Shown: one piece after another, positions 1 through 8,169 of the stretch
Numbering within the stretch: position 1 is the first letter of the stretch
Layout of the letters: each line of letters begins with the position of its first letter
Assembly (NCBI GenBank): GCA_023231475.1
Contig: JALJEE010003012.1
Span: forward strand, 1-38,281
DNA length: 38,281 nucleotides
Reading direction: 5' to 3'
Source: Seison nebaliae
Lineage: Eukaryota > Rotifera > Pararotatoria > Seisonacea > Seisonidae
Notes under the pieces: model-generated
What the model was told of the DNA's origin: nothing
Database searches by the model: none
What the model saw: the letters and a program-made list of their open reading frames with translations, nothing else
Position numbers and translations under genes: made by a program

Positions 1-50
1 TGTTGGAATCAAATGTAATCAGAGTAAGTCATCGATTATCTCGAATATTT

Positions 51-164
51 CTACATTTCCAATTCGTTGTGATTTGAAGAAATTGTTGTGCAAGGAGGTG
101 TGTTTCCTTGGATGTCAGATTGACTCGAAGAGGAAAAGTTCAGCACAGGTAGATCGAGTAAGTC
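51..164 (-). CDS. Possible terminal coding exon of an unknown gene
   Basis: On the minus strand a pyrimidine-rich tract ending TTACTCAG (plus 165-172) is followed by 37 open codons and a TAG stop at 51-53. The peptide starts DLLDLPVLNF and ends NHNELEM. It is Ser/Thr/Asn-rich and reads like the C-terminal tail of a protein, not random translation. No polyadenylation hexamer is seen before the left edge, so the 3' UTR would lie outside the window. The matching upstream exon was not found: the reading frame continues upstream without a start codon, and the plus-strand promoter at 404 lies close by. I recognise no family. The exon may be chance. Confidence 0.28.
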   Translation of the reverse strand, partial: DLLDLPVLNFSSSSQSDIQGNTPPCTTISSNHNELEM

Positions 165-403
165 CTGAGTAAGCAAAAAAGTCCTACCTCGCAATCTTTC
201 AAAAAAAGGGGTGCAAAAATGTCCGATTACCAAATAAATAATAATAATAATAATAATTTACTCCGCGGGGATATGCTATGAATAAAAAAAAAAAAATATA
301 CGAACTTCCGTAAAAAATTGTAAAGCATCCAATCAATTTCGTACAAATCATCAATAGAATTATTTTATAATAATTATAAATTAAACAATCTAGCAAAATC
401 ATC

Positions 404-434
404 TATAAAAGGAAAGGATGTTCTTCCATTCAGT
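404..434 (+). promoter_or_regulatory. TATA box plus TCAGT initiator
   Basis: TATAAAA is at 404-410 and the arthropod-type initiator TCAGT at 430-434. The initiator A at 432 lies 28 bases from the first T of the TATA box, which is ideal core-promoter spacing. Transcription from 432 would give a 54-base 5' UTR and ATG 486 as the first ATG of the secreted PEPK-repeat gene. The placement is seen directly; its use as a promoter is inference. Confidence 0.7.
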
Positions 435-485
435 CAAATTAGTCAGAAAATTTTTTCATTTCAATTTTTCAATTCATTTAACATT

Positions 486-1367
486 ATGTTTCATTATCGT
501 TTCATTATACTTTCAATAAGTTTGATGATTTTAATAAGAACCGAAACAAGTCCAGTAAAGAAGGATGAAGTTTCGAAGATTAGCAAGGCGAAGGTTGTAG
601 CGAAAAATGGTGAGACCGAAAATGGCAAAGCACCAGTCGAAATTGAAGATGACGAGACGGATTTTGATATAGGGGAAGACATGACGAATGGTTCACCAGT
701 ATTAAAGGAAAAAATTGAGAAGAAACTGATAAAGAAACCGAATATGATAAAAAAGGTCGTCAAGAAAACAAAATTCCAGAGTGGCGACGATAGTTCTGCG
801 GTTAAAACACTAGCTGATGATAAAGAATCTTCTGAGGGTACAGAAAGCAAGGAATCTGCACCCAAAGAAGAAGAATCAAAAGCCGAGGTCCCTGAAAAAC
901 CATCTGAACCTGAAAGCTTATCGAAACCTGCACCCAAAAAGAGTGATGAAACGCCGGAAGTACTTCCTGAATCCATTGAAGAGAAACCGGTTAAGGTATC
1001 TGCACCGAAGGAAGAGCCAAAACCAGAGAAGAATCCAGAATCAAAACCTGAGAATATTCCAGAACCAAAATCTGAAAAAATTCCAGAACCAAAACCTGAG
1101 AAAATTCCAGAACCAAAACCTGAGAAGATTCCAGAACCAAAAACAATGAAACTTCCAGAACCAAAAAAAGAATTGAAACCCGTAAAATCCTCTCCAGTTA
1201 AACCAGATAAAATTAAACCAAGACCAAATTTAATTGAACCTCAGGTCGATCCGGTATTTCATCAGGACAATTATCCAAGCAATGGTGGCTCCAATAGATG
1301 TCAACTTAGTTTCTCTGTTATTATTTTCACAATCTTCTCAATATTATTGAACGAAATTGATAATTAA
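486..1367 (+). CDS. Secreted Lys/Glu/Pro-rich protein with PEPK octapeptide repeats
   Basis: This is a single open frame of 293 codons starting at the first ATG downstream of a well-spaced TATA/Inr promoter. Residues 1 to about 20 form a signal peptide (hydrophobic core FIILSISLMILI). The rest is very hydrophilic and charged. An acidic patch (about 52-65) and a Lys-rich patch (about 74-97) are followed by a Pro/Glu/Lys-rich region. That region includes five consecutive octapeptides of the form E-K-I-P-E-P-K-x at 189-228. The last 20 residues contain a hydrophobic stretch (about 273-288) after a small-residue patch (SNGGSN), so a GPI-anchor signal or C-terminal membrane anchor is possible; the five polar residues after it fit a GPI signal poorly. 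There is only one Cys (272). I recognise no family. It is probably an intrinsically disordered extracellular or surface protein. The AATAAA signal overlaps the stop codon. Confidence 0.75.
   Translation: MFHYRFIILSISLMILIRTETSPVKKDEVSKISKAKVVAKNGETENGKAPVEIEDDETDFDIGEDMTNGSPVLKEKIEKKLIKKPNMIKKVVKKTKFQSGDDSSAVKTLADDKESSEGTESKESAPKEEESKAEVPEKPSEPESLSKPAPKKSDETPEVLPESIEEKPVKVSAPKEEPKPEKNPESKPENIPEPKSEKIPEPKPEKIPEPKPEKIPEPKTMKLPEPKKELKPVKSSPVKPDKIKPRPNLIEPQVDPVFHQDNYPSNGGSNRCQLSFSVIIFTIFSILLNEIDN
1050..1169 (+). repeat. Five 24-bp tandem units encoding PEPK octapeptides
   Basis: Five in-frame 24-nt units encode ENIPEPKS, EKIPEPKP (twice), EKIPEPKT and MKLPEPKK. The inner copies are nearly identical at the DNA level, pointing to recent unit duplication by slippage or unequal exchange. 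The outer copies have drifted. Confidence 0.85.
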
Positions 1368-1372
1368 ATAAA
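1367..1372 (+). terminator. AATAAA polyadenylation signal overlapping the stop codon
   Basis: The hexamer begins at the last base of the TAA stop (1365-1367). The PEPK-repeat gene would therefore have an extremely short 3' UTR of roughly 15-30 nt. Confidence 0.6.
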
Positions 1373-1492
1373 TTCTAAAATATTATCATGATAACTTAAA
1401 TTCTTTCATTTCATTAGTTTTATGAGCGCAAAAACTCTATAAGATATTTACAATGAGAGTTAAGAGAAAAACTTTAACCAATCCCTACAATA

Positions 1493-2414
1493 ATGAAACA
1501 CAATTTTTTCTTCTTCATAATCGTCATTTCGAAATATGTCGCCTTTTCTAAATCTGGTGATCAATTTCGACCTGAATCCAGTTCTCAATCATTTCCTTCC
1601 ATCATTCTTCTCAACTTAATCTTCGGTAGCTATTGAAGCGTATATTCCTATTCAATATGTTCATTGGGATTTGTTAGCGGAAAATATTCGAAGAAATTCT
1701 GGAACGGAGTCGAAAAGTTTTCCTGCAACCGCTTTACAATACGGTATTTATGCTACGAATTATAATAATATTCATTCCCGATTTTCTAATAGTACAGTTA
1801 ATTTATACTCTTCTAATTTAAAATAAATTTTTTCTCAGTTATTCGCCACATTCTCGTCTCCGTATAAACGGTTTGGATTACTTCCGATAGGAAAGGAAAT
1901 GATTGAAAAAATTGAAAGAACTCCATCTGATTTAGTTTCTTCTTAATTTTAATTTCCCTTAAAAATTCAATTTATATATATATATCATTCAGTTAAAGAA
2001 AATAGTTGCCGAAGTAAGAGACTTGGCGAAATTGGTCGAATCAAAGAAATTGTTCTTGAAAGAAACTTTAAGTAAAGAATTTGTCCCATTTATTGCAAAG
2101 AGAATTATTCTGTCGGAGGATTCTCCATTTTTCAGTTAGCTCTTTATTTAACTGATGATGAAGTGAAAAACTCAATTTAGTAACGGATCATATTATTGAA
2201 TCGGAATGTTAAATTTAATTTTTAAATTTAATTTTCTAATTTTTTCACAGATGAGAATTTACTAATCAGACTACCAAATTTACCGATAGTCGCATTAGTT
2301 TTAAGTTAAGAATTATTAGATTTAGTGAACGATGTGACGCTTTTGTCGAATAGATTTTATATTACAAGAAATGGATGGAAATGGAATAAGTGGAATAAAA
2401 GAATTACTGCTTGA
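1493..2414 (+). pseudogene. Broken multi-exon gene for a small secreted protein
   Basis: ATG 1493 opens a signal-peptide-like start (MKHNFFFFIIVISKYVAFS). Pieces that read as protein then follow, separated by short intron-like tracts with polypyrimidine and AG ends. An exon begins about 1630 (AIEAYIPIQYVHWDLL...), the next after TTCTCAG near 1840, the next after CATTCAG near 1994, and another after TTTCACAG near 2250. Phases agree across the first three junctions. Further on, the frame is kept only by assuming single-base losses near 2136 and 2180 and reading through a TAA near 2308. After that stop the same frame stays open for another 34 codons to TGA 2412-2414. Two shifts and a nonsense codon suggest a decaying gene; an unrecognised splice pattern is the alternative. 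No family is recognised. An AATAAA follows at 2443. Confidence 0.45.
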
Positions 2415-2442
2415 TGTTTTATAGAATGTGAAAAGTTAATGA

Positions 2443-2448
2443 AATAAA
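2443..2448 (+). terminator. AATAAA polyadenylation signal of the broken gene
   Basis: AATAAA lies 29 bases after the last stop of the plus-strand broken gene. The 3' end of the minus-strand LRR gene is at 2467, so the two transcription units are tail to tail with almost no spacer. Confidence 0.45.
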
Positions 2449-2466
2449 AATTCTTCCACATAAATC

Positions 2467-3339
2467 TCAATCACTTTTCATGTTTCCACCACATTCGTTC
2501 GGAACGACATTGGAAATGTACGAACTTAAACTCATATTCAAATTGTCACATTTAATATTTTCACTATCGTAATTGGTGATTGAGACGATGGATTTCGCTT
2601 TCCATGAGAATGTCCATGCAAACACTTTGCAATTACATTCGATCGCCTGATTGTCGTCCCACCAAATATGTTGAAGATTATTCAACATATACAATTGTTG
2701 TGGAATTCTTGTGAGTTGTTTGTTCATACTCAAATCGATGACTTGTAAAGAGTTACGAATAGTACCCGAAAAAGCTAAGGAATTTATCCGATTATCATGG
2801 AAACGGTTTTCCGCTAAACTTAATTCGAGTATTCGTAAATTCTTGAAAACATACGGATCCAATCTGGGTAAGCTCAATGTGTCCAATATTAGTTCATGAA
2901 TAACGAATTTTTTATCCTTTCGACATTTCTTCTTCAATTTGGAGAGATCTGGAATATTCAACATTTTTCGGAATTTCGGTTTGGCAATTTTCTTCTTTCT
3001 TCTCAATCGACGCCAATAACTTAATCGTTTCCGATAGACGGCCAGATGTTTCTTCTTACGTTTCGCCGACATAAAACTCTTAGCGCCACAATCGATTGAA
3101 CGCCATTCCTCAGTAGGAATGTATTGACATTTACATTTTTTTGGACATAAATTCTTCTCCATCTGATCTCGTTTAATATGGCGCCAATGTGTCTCATTAT
3201 GAGAAATGGATGAATCTCGAGATTTAAATTGAGATGATTCTTCTGATGCGAGAAATGGTGGTTTAATCCAAAAATTGGGACGAGCAATGCAATTAATTTG
3301 GATGATGAATAAGAAGGATATGAAGGAAATGATCATCAT
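2467..3339 (-). CDS. Secreted leucine-rich-repeat protein with Cys caps
   Basis: 290 codons in a single exon. Residues 1-18 are a signal peptide (MMIISFISFLFIIQINCIA). An N-terminal LRR cap has Cys 65, 69, 71 and 84 (CPKKCKC... pattern). The stretch 92-143 is an unusual strongly basic insert (RKKKH, RRLRRKKK, KLKKKCRKDKK). LRR strands follow: LILDTLSLP, LRILELSLAENRF and LQVIDLSMNKQLTRIPQQL. A classic LRRCT cap closes it, with C235-x-C237, C264 and C283. This cap-LRR-cap architecture is that of secreted or surface LRR proteins involved in protein binding (slit/Toll/connectin-like). With only about 3-4 repeats and no transmembrane segment, it is probably a small secreted ligand or matrix protein. 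The basic insert could bind heparan sulfate or be cleaved by furin-type proteases; that is inference. A particular ortholog cannot be named. Confidence 0.75.
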   Translation of the reverse strand: MMIISFISFLFIIQINCIARPNFWIKPPFLASEESSQFKSRDSSISHNETHWRHIKRDQMEKNLCPKKCKCQYIPTEEWRSIDCGAKSFMSAKRKKKHLAVYRKRLSYWRRLRRKKKIAKPKFRKMLNIPDLSKLKKKCRKDKKFVIHELILDTLSLPRLDPYVFKNLRILELSLAENRFHDNRINSLAFSGTIRNSLQVIDLSMNKQLTRIPQQLYMLNNLQHIWWDDNQAIECNCKVFAWTFSWKAKSIVSITNYDSENIKCDNLNMSLSSYISNVVPNECGGNMKSD

Positions 3340-3906
3340 TAAAAAAAGTTTTCCTTCCTATAAAATTTGTTTGTTCGACTTGTTATCTATTCACGTCAGT
3401 CACTTGTCAGTCAAGTTAAAGATAAGAAAGGAAGTAAAATTTTGTGTGAGAAAAAATTGACCGTTCATACTCGAATAGGTTTCATTTCCTCATTCCCTAC
3501 TATATCATTATCACACCGTCATACATTACGTAGGCGTTACGCAATCTCAGTTATGGTAAGTTTAAAAAATTCTCATTTAAATCGATGATGTTATGAAACT
3601 CTTCTTTTGAAATAAGTTCATTTGAGGAAACATTATCATTAAATTTGCCTATAGACAAAAATTTTCATTTCTTTCCAGTTCTTTTTTCACTTCTAACAAT
3701 TTTAACATCTGAAATTAATCTGAAATTCAATCACCTTTCGATAGTTTTCCTTATTAATTTTCTTACTAAATTTTATTATTTCCAAATGAAAATTCTTAAC
3801 CAAACTGAATATACAACGATGATAGTTAAATCGTTTTCGACGATGAAAAGAATTAATAAAATATTTCTATCAAATTATTTTACAGGAAAATGAACTTGGG
3901 AAATTT
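3340..3906. other. Spacer between LRR gene start and METTL17 3' end
   Basis: No convincing gene. It holds the presumed LRR-gene promoter side, a bZIP-like site pair (3525-3545) and an orphan splice donor (3553-3561 +). Acceptor-like tracts CTTTCCAG (ends 3678) and TTTTACAG (ends 3885) are also present on the plus strand. Downstream frames after these acceptors close within a few codons. Confidence 0.5.
3525..3545. promoter_or_regulatory. Pair of C/EBP or PAR-bZIP-like sites
   Basis: GTTACGCAAT at 3536-3545 is a full match to the C/EBP and PAR-bZIP consensus RTTRYGYAAY. ATTACGTAGG at 3525-3534 matches its first eight positions. They lie about 190 bases upstream of the LRR gene start and just before the orphan splice donor. 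Function is inferred from the motif only. Confidence 0.35.
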
Positions 3907-5526
3907 TTATAAGGTTTCTGAAAACAAACAATCTCCGATCTGACTTCGTTTAATGGTATTGAAAATGGAATTGCTTCCTTTCTGACCGGCTGTAATATGT
4001 AATAATTTACCTTCTTCATTACAAATCCATGCATTTCCGATATTGGATTTGGTCGTTGGGCATTTGAGGACGAATCTTTGATATTTTTTTTGCGGAAAAA
4101 ATTTTTTTTTCAATATCGAAAAAACTCTATCAAAATCATCTAATTCGATATCGGTAAATTTTTTCAGTTCTTCCTTACATTCAACGAGTAAGGACTCATC
4201 AATGTGTTTTATTTGCATCGCCGAATAACAATATAAGTGTTTCGCTATATTAGCTGGCCATTTGGGTATTTTGGGTGGGGTGTATCGGACCGAAAATGAA
4301 CATTTCAATTCTCCGTCCGCTATCGGACATTCTTGGTCATGTGGACACGGACCGATAGTTGTTATATAATGTTTTGGGATTGTGAGTTCATGGTGTTGTG
4401 ATGAACGTTCGTTCTTTTCCCAATTGAGTAAACTATGAATGAATTTCTTCAATCCAAATTGATTTAGAGCAATTGATCGAAATTGTTGAACGATTTTGAA
4501 ACCGGCTGATGAACCGTTTTCCACAACCACACAAATACCATCATTGGGATTCATGGACTTAATCAAGAAATTGATGGATTCGATTCGTTGTCTTTCACTC
4601 GATAATTCAGATAGAGTGAAAGTGGAAGTGACGAGATCGAATGAATTTTTTCGTTTCGGAATGAATTGACGGAAAAAACAATTTTGTTTCTTCGAAATAA
4701 TTCCTTGCCCATCCATCGTCATGATACGATTAGCTAATTTGTTCATTGATTTTGAGATATCGATGAGATAATAAGATGAAGAATTATCACCTAACAAAGT
4801 TTGGAGTGACCAGTAAGTAGAACAGAGACCAGAACCATAATCCAAAATATTGAGAAGTGAATTCTTTCTCATAAATTTCCTCAACAAAAGTTCATTCATT
4901 ATTTGATAATTGATACAATAATTTGGATAGAAGAGAGAAATCAAATAATAAATGGGAATATTCTCCTCGTTATAATTCATCAATTTCCAATGAAAAACTT
5001 CGTTCTTCAATTTATTGAACATTATCGATTTCACCTTTTTCTCAATCACTTCCTCGTTAACATCATTCGATTCTTCTCGAATAATTCTTTCAGTTTTCTC
5101 ATTAACTTCATTGAAAATTCTTCGAGTTTTCTCTTGTAATTCTTTCTGGTTAATGGGCAAGGAACGATCCATTAATTTCCGTTTCAAACGGTATGCATGT
5201 TCGTACATGTCAGGATGAGTGATTTCATAACCGATAATCTCATCGATTTGACGTGCCAATTCAATTGGCATACGGACATTCTTTAAGCAAAATTTCCCCG
5301 GATGTCTTTTGAATTTGGCGAGATATGAATAATTATCATTCTCCTTCTCATTCAGAAACTTTTTATATTCATCAGAAATCTTTAATTTATTTTTTGCATT
5401 AATCGAATGGAAATATCTATATTGTTTTATCGAATTACAATCTCTTCGATGTTTATGATCAATCAATTTTGAAATAAATTTTCTGTAATGTTCAATTACA
5501 CGATACTCACCATTAACCATGAACAT
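3907..5526 (-). CDS. METTL17: METTL17/Rsm22-type mitochondrial ribosome assembly factor
   Basis: 539 codons in a single exon, ATG at 5524-5526 (a second ATG is codon 3). The N-terminal 45 residues are rich in Arg, Lys, His and Ser with few acids, compatible with a mitochondrial targeting sequence. The SAM-methyltransferase-like fold is marked by motif I LDYGSG (228-233) and the acidic strand-2 end YLIDISKSM (253-261). The family's [4Fe-4S] site is visible as C394, C400 and C409 (GPCPHDQECPI...LKCSF) with a fourth candidate at C489 in LKCP. The C-terminal block ICNEEGKLLHITAGQKG (501-517) matches the conserved Rsm22 end. In the family this protein binds the mitoribosomal small-subunit rRNA during assembly; methyltransferase activity is doubtful. 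Length is slightly above the usual 450-500. It lies 311 nt downstream of the Thr-rich gene on the same strand, probably as an independent gene. Confidence 0.88.
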   Translation of the reverse strand: MFMVNGEYRVIEHYRKFISKLIDHKHRRDCNSIKQYRYFHSINAKNKLKISDEYKKFLNEKENDNYSYLAKFKRHPGKFCLKNVRMPIELARQIDEIIGYEITHPDMYEHAYRLKRKLMDRSLPINQKELQEKTRRIFNEVNEKTERIIREESNDVNEEVIEKKVKSIMFNKLKNEVFHWKLMNYNEENIPIYYLISLFYPNYCINYQIMNELLLRKFMRKNSLLNILDYGSGLCSTYWSLQTLLGDNSSSYYLIDISKSMNKLANRIMTMDGQGIISKKQNCFFRQFIPKRKNSFDLVTSTFTLSELSSERQRIESINFLIKSMNPNDGICVVVENGSSAGFKIVQQFRSIALNQFGLKKFIHSLLNWEKNERSSQHHELTIPKHYITTIGPCPHDQECPIADGELKCSFSVRYTPPKIPKWPANIAKHLYCYSAMQIKHIDESLLVECKEELKKFTDIELDDFDRVFSILKKKFFPQKKYQRFVLKCPTTKSNIGNAWICNEEGKLLHITAGQKGSNSIFNTIKRSQIGDCLFSETL

Positions 5527-5836
5527 TATAAGAAAATACTTATTTTAATGAGTAAGCTACATTATTAAATTCGAAAATTTATAGAACTCAATTTTCTAAT
5601 ATGTTAAAACCGAAAAATTTTGGAGGTACCGACCATATTAGGATCGTTCTAACAATCGAAATTGAAATTTTTTTATATCCCAATCAATGGATTATTTTTC
5701 TTTCCTTTTAAGGACCTAATAATTAATGATAAAAGAATGCTTCAAAAACGTTCATAGAAACTTTTAAAACTTTACAATCTGTATAATATTCATTTACTTT
5801 TACTAACTCATACTTGTAATGCTGATTGTGTTAAAA
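5527..5836. other. Intergenic spacer between two minus-strand genes
   Basis: 310 bases of AT-rich sequence between the METTL17 start and the Thr-rich gene stop. It must contain the METTL17 promoter, but I see no convincing TATA box at a useful distance and no other feature. Confidence 0.5.
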
Positions 5837-5842
5837 TTTATT
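5837..5842 (-). terminator. AATAAA signal enclosing the stop codon
   Basis: On the minus strand the last codons read GAA TAA ATT, so AATAAA (5842 down to 5837) contains the entire stop codon of the Thr-rich gene. Like the PEPK gene, this implies a 3' UTR of only about 15-30 nt. Confidence 0.55.
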
Positions 5843-7831
5843 CGTTAAATAGAAGAGTTGGAGCAGTTGAACTTTCAATATCATATCGGTCGTAACTTGA
5901 AATTGATTCTTTGTGTTCCAATGGTGTGATAATCTTCTCATAAGTATACCAAGATATTAGAAGAATTAATAAAACAAGTATTACGCATAGAGAAGTTATT
6001 AAGAAGATGTGACTGAAAAGAAAATATATACAGAATAAACGGCTTAACATGTTAAATTGAACTTGGAGAGTGGGAACAATCTTTTCCCAAAGAGAAAATC
6101 TGTTTTTGATTGTGATATAGAAAACACATAATGAAGTGAAGAGAAATTGGAAACATTTGCTTATGAATTTTTGAAATTTTCCTTCTTGATAGTTAACGAC
6201 AGAAATCGGTTTACGATCGACCGCATTATGCTGTTCAAACCGAATTCGAGTGAAATCTATTTGAGCTTGTGGTGTAGTTGTGGTAGTGGTTAAATTATAA
6301 AAATTCGGTTCGAATGTTCCAAAATCAAAAAAATATTCTTTAGTTGACGTTGTCAATGTATTTGGAGATGTAGTCACGCTGGTGGTCGTCGTAGTCGTAG
6401 TGGTAGTTGTTGTTGTGGTTGTTGTAGTAGTCGTAGTAGTAGTGGTAGTAGTAGTTGTTGTTGTGGTGGTAGTGGTTGTGGTGGTGGTTGTAGTAAAATT
6501 TAGGACGAAGAAGATCCATGGTCGTAAACCGGTAATACGATCGAATCTGTTAAAAACGGGAGAAATTTTAAAGAAAAAATATTGAAATTGAAATAACGGT
6601 TTCGGAGTAACTTCTCTGAAATGTTCTTCTCGAATGCCATGTTTGTAAATTAAATACCTTTCTGTTGGAGGTGGTTTTGTATGGAGTGGTCTTAAACCAT
6701 CGAACCGACGGACGATATCGATATCCATAAAATTTGAGATATAAGAGTAACCGGGAATTACTTGTTGGAATGGTATATATCTCTTTCTTAATTTTATGTA
6801 TTTAATTGGTAAATGTTGATAAACGCGACTATTGCGGAAAATCCTGCGATATGGTATGATCGATGTACCTTCTTTTATCAATTTAATTTTATTGTTCTCC
6901 AAAATTGATTGACTGGGAATTAACATTTTACCTATTCTTATTAGTTTTATTGGTAGATGTGGATAGATGACCCTTGCCGACAAAATCGGTTTTATCGGAA
7001 CAACGGAATTGTGTTCGTCTTTAATTCGGATACCTTTCCCAGGGACGTAGCGTAGAAAGGGAATATATGGAATGAGTGGACGTGAAGTATTCAGATAGGT
7101 GGCAATGTAAGGTGTGTCTTTTAAGAAGCCTTGAATCGGTATGATTTCTCTATTGGATATCATTAATTTACGTTGGATGATATGACGTGGTTGTGGTTTT
7201 CTTGTAATGATTAGATTATATGGATATTTCTCATATGTTCGATTTGGATAAATTAAATGAACAAATGTTCCATAGTTACGATATTTGTAAGTGGTTGTTG
7301 TTGTTGGAACGGTTTGTGTCCATCGACGAGGTTTTGGACGACTAGTAGTGGTCGGTTTCCATGAATGATGAGGACCGTACATGTACGGAGGTAGTATCGG
7401 CCAACCAAATTGATTGTGAATATAAATCGGTTGTCCTTGTGAAACTGGTGTTGGATGTACTTGATTCTTTGGACATTCTCTGTCACAAGGATCACTAAGC
7501 GGTCGGATAGCTTCGATTGGAAATTTGATGATATTATGACGCGATTCTTTCTGTTTATTTTTTTCAATTTTAATCATTCTCTCTAATGTATAATTTACTA
7601 AATTCTTCAGTGATCTTTTCAGTTCATAATCCGTTTTCGATTTCAGCTGTTTCATTTGTCTTCGGACAGATCGGAAAATTTTTATCCTCATTTGTTCTCG
7701 AGTCAATTTCTGATAAGGTTTCAGTTTCATCTTAAATATTTTTCGTCGTCTATACAATTCTTTCTTGACGGCTTTGAACACTCTCGGATCTAATTTATTT
7801 ACATCCACTGGTCCGAATGTTGTGGTCGTTG
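5838..7831 (-). CDS. Thr-rich mucin-like membrane protein, 5' end missing
   Basis: A long minus-strand frame that opens only at an AG acceptor (AAATCAG, plus 7832-7838). No ATG start is present, so this is an internal-to-last exon. It begins TTTFGPVDVNKLD, followed by a basic helical region and a Pro/Tyr-rich region. A degenerate module of about 40-48 residues then repeats roughly three times (features: LPIK, IIPIQ, IIPYR, YIPFQ). A probable 111-nt intron (6547-6657) is followed by 38 consecutive Thr (plus 6381-6494), then Thr/Ser-rich sequence. Near the C-terminus is a strong membrane segment (about ITSLCVILVLLILLISWY) with a short tail YEKIITPLEHKESISSYDRY; an earlier hydrophobic stretch (FQFLFTSLCVFYITI) may be another. 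The Thr tract suggests dense O-glycosylation of a surface protein. No family is recognised. Confidence 0.6.
6381..6494 (-). repeat. 38-codon poly-threonine tract with mixed codons
   Basis: Every triplet from 6494 down to 6381 is ACN, and ACT, ACA, ACC and ACG are all used in irregular order. A young trinucleotide slippage tract would be nearly uniform, so the mixture points to selection for threonine itself or to an old tract that drifted at third positions only. Confidence 0.85.
6547..6657 (-). other. Probable 111-nt in-frame intron
   Basis: The minus strand shows donor AAAG|GTATTTA at 6657. The acceptor is a strong polypyrimidine tract ending GTTTTTAACAG at 6547. Removing it joins AG to ATTC in phase 2 and restores the same frame. 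The length is a multiple of three with no stop, so an unspliced reading also stays open. The hydrophobic FQYFFFKISPVFN it would encode is simply the translated polypyrimidine tract. Confidence 0.6.
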
Positions 7832-7944
7832 CTGATTTTTTAGATTAATTTTATTTACAAACAATATTGGGAACTTGGGAATGGAGTGGTAGTTATTCTA
7901 TTCTTTTTTTTCTTCTTCTTCTTCTTCTTTTTCTCTATTGTCAA

Positions 7945-8169
7945 TTAAACAAAATTTACTAAACATGTTTGAAAGCTTAGGGAACTGGGAGGATCTTGAA
8001 AATTTTTGGTAAAAAGGACCTTCCATGGGGGCAAAAATGGAGTTGTAGTTGTAGTGGTAGTTGTTGTAGTTGTTGTAGTTGTTGTAGTTGTTGTAGTTGT
8101 GGTTGTTGTGGTCGTTTTTGTAGTCCTTGTCAAGTTTCGTCTAGTATCGAAAGTATAAGCGGAAATCAT
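7945..8169 (-). CDS. Probable upstream exon of the Thr-rich gene
   Basis: From ATG 8167-8169 the minus strand reads MISAYTFDTRRNLTRTTK, then 25 consecutive Thr (plus 8041-8115), then PFLPPWK. The first exon half and the downstream Thr-rich gene have the same style and strand, and are about 110 nt apart. The donor is uncertain: AAG|GTCCTT near 8018 and TTA|GTAAAT near 7955 are candidates, but neither gives the phase needed by the acceptor at 7832. True splicing may therefore use another donor, or an exon further upstream may bypass this one. The 25 Thr codons are again mixed ACT/ACA/ACC/ACG. Confidence 0.4.
   Translation of the reverse strand: MISAYTFDTRRNLTRTTKTTTTTTTTTTTTTTTTTTTTTTTTTPFLPPWKVLFTKNFQDPPSSLSFQTCLVNFV

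Noticed and set aside
494-976. 160-codon minus-strand frame opposite the PEPK gene
   Set aside because: It is the antisense shadow of a Lys/Glu/Ser-rich coding region; the Ser/Phe-rich composition is what the complement of such codons gives.
6382-6585. Poly-valine frame on the plus strand
   Set aside because: It is the complement of the poly-Thr tract, with no independent support.
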